Source: an uncultured Eubacteriales bacterium
GTDB lineage: Bacteria; Bacillota; Clostridia; Oscillospirales; Acutalibacteraceae
Length of the DNA: 27,116 bases
NCBI GenBank assembly: GCA_934476085.1
Contig: CAKSNE010000020.1
Coordinates: 1-27,116, forward strand
Direction: 5' to 3'
Made by a program: the position numbers and the translations under genes. A model generated the notes under the pieces. That model was not told the origin of the DNA, did no database searches, and saw only the letters and a list, made by a program, of their open reading frames with translations. How positions within the stretch are numbered: position 1 is the first letter of the stretch; the number at the start of each line of letters is the position of its first letter. Of this stretch, positions 22,051-27,116 are shown in pieces.

Positions 22051-23019
22051 TTATTTTGTTTTATAGATGAGTTTTTTGTTTACGTAGATTTTTGCGCTTT
22101 TGATTTTGCTTTTGTTAAGACCATTATACAAAATTTTAGCAAGTTTTTTATTTCTTACAAAGAATTTTATGCCTGATTTTGTATTTGAAAATGTTTCCGA
22201 ACCGACTTTGAAATTGTTGAATTTTTTAACAGATTCAAGATGAACTTCTTTTAAAGATTTGCAATTATAAAAAGCACCTTCAACAAATCCGTAATCTAAA
22301 CTTTTAAAAGTAATTGTTTTCAATTTTTTTAAATTATTAAAAGAATTGCCCTTATAATGCAAATTTTTAGGTGCAACAAGTGAAGTTACAGGCGTTCCCC
22401 ATAAAAAGCAATATCCAGTAACCTTTAATGTCTTAGGTAGTTTTAATTTTTTCAAACTTTTGCAATTATAAAACGCAGAGTGTTCAATCATAGTAACATT
22501 TCCAAGATCGACTTTTTTTAGTTTTTTGCAATTCCAAAAAGCCTTGGCGCGTATCTTGAATTTCTTTTTCGGGAAAATAACTTCTTCTAAACTCATACAG
22601 TTTGCAAATGCATTTTCACCGATAATTTTTATGCTTTTAGGTATGTTTATCTTTTTTAAATTTTTCATATTTAAAAAAGCGTAAGAATCGATATATTCTA
22701 TAGTATCAGGAAGATTTATAGTTTCAATTATAGAATTGTTATAGTCGTTGTGAAAGTCAAAATTACATATTTTGCGGACTGGTATACCATCTATCTGCTC
22801 TAAAACTGTTATTTCTTTTTGAACTTTTTTTGGATTTTTATCATTTTCAAATGACATAATCGAATAAAATGTTTTTCCGTTTTCCGATTCTTTAACATAT
22901 GTAACATTATTTATAGTGTTTTGAGTATCCATTTCATCACAAAAAACATTTGTAGAAAAAACAAATATTGAAGTTGATAATGTTACAATTATTATAATTA
23001 AACTAATTATTTTCTTCAT
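22051..23019 (-). CDS. Secreted BspA-type leucine-rich-repeat protein (array unit 1)
   Basis: A 322-residue protein with a signal peptide (MKKIISLIIIIVTLSTSIFV, cleavage near residue 28), a divergent N-terminal segment (VTVLEQIDGIPVRKI-type, here EITVLEQIDGIPVRKICNF) and about seven LRR_5-type repeats from residue 100 (INLPDTIEYIDSYAFLNMKN, INIPKSIKIIGENAFANCMS, VDLGNVTMIEHSAFYNCKSL). A basic C-terminal module ends it (KFFVRNKKLAKILYNGLNKS). There is no sortase signal. BspA-type repeats serve in adhesion and protein binding at the cell surface; the partner is unknown. The AAGGAGCAAG site precedes the ATG. From residue 168 on it is identical to the protein of unit 3. Confidence 0.87.
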   Translation of the reverse strand: MKKIISLIIIIVTLSTSIFVFSTNVFCDEMDTQNTINNVTYVKESENGKTFYSIMSFENDKNPKKVQKEITVLEQIDGIPVRKICNFDFHNDYNNSIIETINLPDTIEYIDSYAFLNMKNLKKINIPKSIKIIGENAFANCMSLEEVIFPKKKFKIRAKAFWNCKKLKKVDLGNVTMIEHSAFYNCKSLKKLKLPKTLKVTGYCFLWGTPVTSLVAPKNLHYKGNSFNNLKKLKTITFKSLDYGFVEGAFYNCKSLKEVHLESVKKFNNFKVGSETFSNTKSGIKFFVRNKKLAKILYNGLNKSKIKSAKIYVNKKLIYKTK

Positions 23020-23171
23020 GTCTTGCTCCTTTGTTTTGTAATTATCTCTTCATTATATACAACTGTTCAAAGTCGAAAAGAGAGCTGATTTGATTAAATT
23101 TTCCATTTAATTAGTTTTCAATTACAATTAAAAAGATGTTTGAGTATTAGCTCACCTCCTTGACTTACTAT

Positions 23172-23200
23172 ATATTAACATATTTTCCAGCTTATTTCAA
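23172..23200 (-). promoter_or_regulatory. Promoter of array unit 1 (copy A)
   Basis: Minus strand TTGAAA (23195-23200), 17-base spacer, TAATAT (23172-23177). Transcription from here gives a leader of about 146 bases before the LRR gene at 23019. Copies B and C have the same -35, -10 and spacing. Confidence 0.72.
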
Positions 23201-23352
23201 CAATAAATTACAAAAAAGGAATAAAATACTAGCAAAAATCAAAAAAGGTTGAATTTTAGGCGGGTGTTTAACATAATAGCATATTAATCAGCGGACTTTG
23301 TAGATTTAATTTTATAAACAAAAATTTCAAATGGCTAAACGAAAAAACTTAA

Positions 23353-23383
23353 AAAGCGTTATGAGATATTCTCATAACGCTTT
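23353..23383 (-). terminator. Terminator of array unit 2
   Basis: AAAGCGTTATGAG (23353-23365), loop ATATT, CTCATAACGCTTT (23371-23383), T-rich on the minus strand afterwards. Confidence 0.88.
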
Positions 23384-23394
23384 ATTTATAACCA

Positions 23395-24399
23395 TTATTT
23401 TGTTTTATAAACTAATTTTTTGCCGACATAAATTTTAGCTTTTTTAACCTTGCGAGATTTTAAACCGTTATATAGTTTTTTAGCTAATTTTTTATTTCTT
23501 ACATAAAATTTAATTCCGGGCTTTGTACCTTTAAAGGCTTCTTCCCCAACTACAAAGTCTTTGAATTTCTTAATTGATTCTAAATGAACTTCTTTTAAAG
23601 ATTTACATTTGTAAAAATAACCGTATTCAAAAGTGTTAGGAAATGACTTTATAGTTACGTTTTTAAGATTTTTGGTTGAGGCAAAAGGATAATTTTTTGT
23701 AATTGCTTTTTTAGGAAGAGTAAATCTGGTAACTTTAGTATTTTGCAGTACGCAATTACCAAAGTACTCTACACTATTTGGAAGAGTTAGTTTTTTTAAA
23801 TTAGTGCAATTAGCAAAAGCATATGAGCAAACACTTTTAACTTTGCCCTTAAATGTCACTTTTTTTAATGAGGTGCACTTTTTGCAAACAGAACGATTGA
23901 TGATTAAAACTTTTGACGGAAATACAATTGATTCAAGGCTTGAACAATTATAAAATGCATCACTTCCAATGTATTCAACGCTTTCAGGTATGTTAATACT
24001 TTTAAGATTTTTTAACAAAGCAAAAGCAGATGAATCAATTATTTTAATAGTATTTGGCAAAGAAATTTTCTCAACAATAGCATTTTCATAATCAGGAAAT
24101 TCATTATAATCATAAACAAATGATTCAAACTTTATTACAGGAATGCCATTAATTTCTCTAGCAATATTAATTTCTTTAACGGTTTTTTTTGAATCATCAC
24201 TATCAAAAAGTGATGAAACGCTGTAATATGTAATAGATTTGTTGCTTTTTTTATCGTTTTCTGTGATTTTTTTATAAACAACATGGTCTATGACTTCGGT
24301 ATCGCCATAAATAATTTTAGCAGCATTACAGTTAATAGTAATTGTTAGCATAGCAAAAAGAGTTGCAACGGAAATAAACAGGCTAATTATTTTTTTCAT
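23395..24399 (-). CDS. Secreted BspA-type leucine-rich-repeat protein (array unit 2, second gene)
   Basis: About 334 residues from the ATG at 24399, which has AAAAAGGATC upstream and begins the signal peptide directly (MKKIISLFISVATLFAMLTI); an in-frame start 21 bases earlier would add MLKRIKF and is less likely. After a diverged N-terminal part (VKEINIAREINGIPVIKFES) come LRR_5 repeats (ISLPNTIKIIDSSAFALLKN, INIPESVEYIGSDAFYNCSS, LTLPNSVEYFGNCVLQNTKV) and the same basic C-terminal module as in units 1 and 3 (KFYVRNKKLAKKLYNGLKSR). It is an older paralogue, clearly more diverged than the other two. It starts 58 bases after the preceding gene with no promoter or terminator between, so it is likely co-transcribed with it. 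Ligand unknown. Confidence 0.87.
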   Translation of the reverse strand: MKKIISLFISVATLFAMLTITINCNAAKIIYGDTEVIDHVVYKKITENDKKSNKSITYYSVSSLFDSDDSKKTVKEINIAREINGIPVIKFESFVYDYNEFPDYENAIVEKISLPNTIKIIDSSAFALLKNLKSINIPESVEYIGSDAFYNCSSLESIVFPSKVLIINRSVCKKCTSLKKVTFKGKVKSVCSYAFANCTNLKKLTLPNSVEYFGNCVLQNTKVTRFTLPKKAITKNYPFASTKNLKNVTIKSFPNTFEYGYFYKCKSLKEVHLESIKKFKDFVVGEEAFKGTKPGIKFYVRNKKLAKKLYNGLKSRKVKKAKIYVGKKLVYKTK

Positions 24400-24457
24400 A
24401 AATTTGATCCTTTTTAACAAATTGATTAATTTTATTGTAATATATTTTTTTTAAAAG

Positions 24458-25570
24458 TCAAATAAATTTTCCGCCATTACTTTTGGTTAGTTTAAAAATA
24501 CCATCAGCAGGAGGATTATTTTTATATTTATTATGATAAGCAACCCTATAATTTTCGTTTATATCTACGTTGCATGAATATAATAAGTCATTGTTTTTAG
24601 TAAATGCTATTGATTCAACTTCATATTTATCATACATTTTTTTGCCAAGGCTTTTTTGATTAGTTTTGTTTATGTTGATTTTATCTGGAGTATAGCATTT
24701 ATAATTAAAACCATTAATTGATACCTTTGAGTAGGAGCCTTTTAAATGTACCCAAGCGATTATATTTTTGCATTTTCTGTTTTTATACCAACGCGGGATA
24801 TACAAACTGCCGTTGCTAGGCAAGTAATATATGTCTTGTCCTAAGCTTCCTTTTTCATCGAAATTATCTTTAACTAAAAAAGTGCTATTTTCTGATCTTT
24901 CAACTATTAAAGCATCTTTTCCGTCGTATTTTTCTATTTTAGCCATAGAATATATAAAATAATCTGAACTTTTTTCTCCGTTCGGAAGAGTACTGCGAGT
25001 AATAAATGTACCACTATTATTGTAATTTGTTATTGCTGAAATTTCAGTTGTTAATGAATAAGTATAATTCTTGGTTGATTGATTATAAGTTTTATAATAT
25101 GTTTTTAATATATCATAGTTATCTATTTTTTCTCTGTTTTGTGAAAATTTCATAGTTTTTATTGTGTTTTTTGCAATTCTAATAATATTAGAACGTTTAT
25201 TTTCCTTTCCCCAAGCAGAAACATAGATATAATTGTTATCAATTGCCATAGAATTGGCATGACCAGCATTTTCGAGTTTGAAAATTGCGAATTTTGATGG
25301 ATTGTTGATGTCTGGATAATAGTAAAAATTAGCATGAACTTCATTTTCTCTATTAGATTTTACAACATACATTCGATTTATGCCTTTTTCAATTGAGAAT
25401 CCACCGATTGAAGGTCTATTATCTTTGGTTGGTGTTGAGGCTATTCTAGTATCCTTTGTATTTGTATAAACTGTTTCAGCAGATGCAAAAACGTTAAAGT
25501 TTATTGCGACAGATAGTATTGCTACAAGTGTTATGAATGGTTTGATTAAATTTTTTCTTAATTTTTTCAC
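24458..25570 (-). CDS. Secreted protein of unknown function (array unit 2, first gene)
   Basis: I do not recognise the family. The 370-residue product starts at GTG 25570 with AAAGGAG 9 bases upstream, and has a signal peptide (KNLIKPFITLVAILSVAINF, cleavage near residue 31, ASAE). The rest is rich in Asn, Lys and Tyr, with alternating strand-like segments such as FAIFKLENAGHANSMAIDNN, YIYVSAWGKENKRSNIIRIA and DIYYLPSNGSLYIPRWY; the blade-like pattern (a short hydrophobic strand, then DNNYIYVS, then NIIRI) suggests a beta-propeller similar to NHL or SBBP repeats, but this is a guess from spacing only. The C-terminus (VESIAFTKNNDLLYSCNVDI, GIFKLTKSNGG) repeats the pattern. It lacks LRRs, yet uses the same promoter-leader as the LRR genes and precedes one of them. 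Confidence 0.75.
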   Translation of the reverse strand: MKKLRKNLIKPFITLVAILSVAINFNVFASAETVYTNTKDTRIASTPTKDNRPSIGGFSIEKGINRMYVVKSNRENEVHANFYYYPDINNPSKFAIFKLENAGHANSMAIDNNYIYVSAWGKENKRSNIIRIAKNTIKTMKFSQNREKIDNYDILKTYYKTYNQSTKNYTYSLTTEISAITNYNNSGTFITRSTLPNGEKSSDYFIYSMAKIEKYDGKDALIVERSENSTFLVKDNFDEKGSLGQDIYYLPSNGSLYIPRWYKNRKCKNIIAWVHLKGSYSKVSINGFNYKCYTPDKININKTNQKSLGKKMYDKYEVESIAFTKNNDLLYSCNVDINENYRVAYHNKYKNNPPADGIFKLTKSNGGKFI

Positions 25571-25767
25571 GAATGAAATCTCCTTTGTTTTATCTTTTTT
25601 AAATCTTTCTAATAATGTTTTTGCATTTTTGTTTTGAAGTTATAAAAAATAAAAATATTTAACAACATTTTAAATAAATTGTTGAAATATAAATTTTTCC
25701 ATTTAATTAGTTTTCAATTGCAATTAAAAAGATGTTTGAGTATTAGCTCACCTCCTTGACTTACTAT

Positions 25768-25796
25768 ATATTAACATATTTTCCAACTTATTTCAA
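25768..25796 (-). promoter_or_regulatory. Promoter of array unit 2 (copy B)
   Basis: Minus strand TTGAAA (25791-25796), 17-base spacer, TAATAT (25768-25773). The leader to the GTG at 25570 would be about 190 bases. Confidence 0.72.
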
Positions 25797-25947
25797 CAAT
25801 AAATTACAAAAAAGGAATAAAGTACTAGCGAAAATCAAAAAAGGTTGAATTTTAGGCGGGGTTTACAATAATATCATATTAATCAGCGGGCTTTGTAGAT
25901 TTAATTTTATAAACAAAAATTTCAAATGGCTAAACGAAAAAACTTAA

Positions 25948-25978
25948 AAAGCGTTATGAGATATTCTCATAACGCTTT
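25948..25978 (-). terminator. Terminator of array unit 3
   Basis: AAAGCGTTATGAG (25948-25960), loop ATATT, CTCATAACGCTTT (25966-25978): identical to the terminator of unit 2. Confidence 0.88.
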
Positions 25979-25989
25979 ATTTATAACCA

Positions 25990-26928
25990 TTATTTTGTTT
26001 TATAGATGAGTTTTTTGTTTACGTAGATTTTTGCGCTTTTGATTTTGCTTTTGTTAAGACCATTATACAAAATTTTAGCAAGTTTTTTATTTCTTACAAA
26101 GAATTTTATGCCTGATTTTGTATTTGAAAATGTTTCCGAACCGACTTTGAAATTGTTGAATTTTTTAACAGATTCAAGATGAACTTCTTTTAAAGATTTG
26201 CAATTATAAAAAGCACCTTCAACAAATCCGTAATCTAAACTTTTAAAAGTAATTGTTTTCAATTTTTTTAAATTATTAAAAGAATTGCCCTTATAATGCA
26301 AATTTTTAGGTGCAACAAGTGAAGTTACAGGCGTTCCCCATAAAAAGCAATATCCAGTAACCTTTAATGTCTTAGGTAGTTTTAATTTTTTCAAACTTTT
26401 GCAATTATAAAACGCAGAGTGTTCAATCATAGTAACATTTCCAAGATCGACTTTTTTCAGTTTTTTGCAATTCCAAAAAGCATTGGCGCGTATCTTAAAT
26501 TTCTTTTTTGGAAAAACAACTTCTTCTAAACTTGTACAGTTACGAAACGCATTTTCATCAATAATTTTTATGTTTTTAGGTATGTTTATCTTTTTTAAAT
26601 TTTTCATATTTAAAAAAGCGTAATATCCGATACAGTCTATAGTATCAGGAAGATTTATAGTTTCAATTGATTCGTTATAACTGCTTTCAAAGTTAGGATT
26701 ATATATTTTGCGTACCGGAATACCGTTAATTTGATCTAAAACCGTTACTTCTTTTTCAGAATTTTTTTCAAAAGCATAAACAGCGTAATACGGTTCTTTA
26801 GGGTTTGGTTTAAAGTAAACAACATTATTTATAACTAAATCTTCATCATTTTCGGCTCTGCAACTAATGCAGGATAACCCACTTGCGAAAATAGATATTA
26901 TCATAATTAAACTAATTATTTTTTTCAT
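25990..26928 (-). CDS. Secreted BspA-type leucine-rich-repeat protein (array unit 3)
   Basis: A 312-residue paralogue of the protein at 22051: signal peptide (MKKIISLIMIISIFASGLSC, with cleavage near CRAEN), a variable N-terminal segment (VTVLDQINGIPVRKIYNPNF), LRR_5 repeats (INLPDTIDCIGYYAFLNMKN, INIPKNIKIIDENAFRNCTS) and the basic C-terminal module. Its last 155 residues are identical to those of unit 1, while the first 95 differ strongly, especially between the signal peptide and the first repeat. The AAAGGAG site lies 9 bases before the ATG. An N-terminal LSCISC could suggest a lipoprotein, but the lipobox is poor. Surface binding role inferred from family. Confidence 0.87.
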   Translation of the reverse strand: MKKIISLIMIISIFASGLSCISCRAENDEDLVINNVVYFKPNPKEPYYAVYAFEKNSEKEVTVLDQINGIPVRKIYNPNFESSYNESIETINLPDTIDCIGYYAFLNMKNLKKINIPKNIKIIDENAFRNCTSLEEVVFPKKKFKIRANAFWNCKKLKKVDLGNVTMIEHSAFYNCKSLKKLKLPKTLKVTGYCFLWGTPVTSLVAPKNLHYKGNSFNNLKKLKTITFKSLDYGFVEGAFYNCKSLKEVHLESVKKFNNFKVGSETFSNTKSGIKFFVRNKKLAKILYNGLNKSKIKSAKIYVNKKLIYKTK

Positions 26929-26945
26929 AATTTTTATCTCCTTTA

Positions 26946-27116
26946 TTTTGTAATTATCTCTTCATTATATACAACTGTTCAAAGTCGAAAAGAGAGCTGA
27001 TTTGATTAAATTTTTCCATTTAATTAGTTTTCAATTACAATTAAAAAGATGTTTGAGTATTAGCTCACCTCTTTGACTTACTATATATTAACATATTTTC
27101 CAACTTATTTCAACAA
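26946..27116. repeat. Intergenic repeat copy C: promoter-leader of unit 3, cut by right edge
   Basis: It matches 23034-23203 closely. The orphan Shine-Dalgarno is weakened by one change (minus AAAGAGGTG, 27066-27074). The promoter is intact: minus TTGAAA (27108-27113), 17 bases, TAATAT (27085-27090). The array may continue beyond the window. Confidence 0.85.

Larger units (their letters stand above)
23034..23394. repeat. Intergenic repeat copy A: promoter-leader of unit 1 plus terminator of unit 2
   Basis: This 361-base gene-free stretch nearly matches 25693-25989 (copy B) and its left part matches 26946-27116 (copy C). It contains a second possible -10 (minus-strand TATAAT, 23052-23057), a conserved AT-rich leader, the orphan Shine-Dalgarno (minus AAGGAGGTG, 23153-23161), the promoter at 23172-23200, a conserved 150-base stretch of unknown role and the unit 2 terminator. 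Confidence 0.88.
25693..25989. repeat. Intergenic repeat copy B: promoter-leader of unit 2 plus terminator of unit 3
   Basis: A near-copy of 23097-23394 with about a dozen substitutions and a small gap. It holds the orphan Shine-Dalgarno (minus AAGGAGGTG, 25749-25757), the promoter and the terminator. The adjoining 25571-25692 is AT-rich leader not shared with the other copies, in which I see no gene. Confidence 0.88.

Noticed and set aside
23040..23105. Short minus-strand frame from an ATG in the leader (also at 26955-27020), possibly a leader peptide
   Set aside because: A one-T length difference between the copies changes the frame completely (17 versus 21 unrelated codons), and there is no ribosome site, so it is not conserved coding.

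Overview
The window looks like a chromosomal segment of a low-GC, Gram-positive Clostridia-type bacterium, most plausibly a gut anaerobe of the Ruminococcaceae/Oscillospiraceae. The grounds are AT-rich DNA with strong AGGAGG ribosome binding sites, TTG/GTG starts, textbook TTGACA-17-TATAAT promoters, an indirect amidotransferase route for Asn/Gln-tRNA, a PdaB-like deacetylase, a surface protein with a sortase-like tail, and several BspA-type leucine-rich-repeat proteins. The genus is an inference.

Left part (1-3000, minus strand): a GC-richer pair (an ECF-like sigma factor running off the left edge, and an XRE regulator) looks acquired. Two damaged genes follow: a methyltransferase fused by deletion to a GyrI-like effector-binding domain, with a further frameshift, and a DNA-binding-type protein split by a frameshift at an A8 run. 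3000-6450: tRNA-Pro(TGG), a GNAT acetyltransferase, and a minus-strand operon of a beta-CASP metallo-beta-lactamase RNase and a uridine-kinase-like protein. 6650-7820: a two-gene chromate (CHR) transporter.

Central housekeeping block (7890-17680, plus strand): rpsO behind a structured leader, pnp, a polytopic O-antigen-ligase-like membrane protein, aspS, a broken REP-associated tyrosine transposase (RAYT) carrying two REP-like hairpins, then gatC-gatA-gatB. AspRS has the loop residues associated with non-discriminating enzymes, which fits its position beside gatCAB: it would misacylate tRNA-Asn and GatCAB would amidate the product.

Right part (17700-27116): a large secreted VWA-domain protein with a Ser/Thr-rich stalk built of six 45-bp repeats, tRNA-Pro(CGG), a PdaB-like polysaccharide deacetylase, then a tandem array of minus-strand units for secreted proteins (three LRR proteins and one secreted protein of unknown function). 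Each array unit starts with the same promoter-leader repeat and ends with the same terminator, so the array looks like a co-regulated, duplicating family. Two of the LRR genes share an exactly identical 492-bp tract that ends abruptly, which points to recent gene conversion. The repeated leader carries a near-perfect Shine-Dalgarno sequence with no reading frame behind it. The array is the most unusual part of the window.
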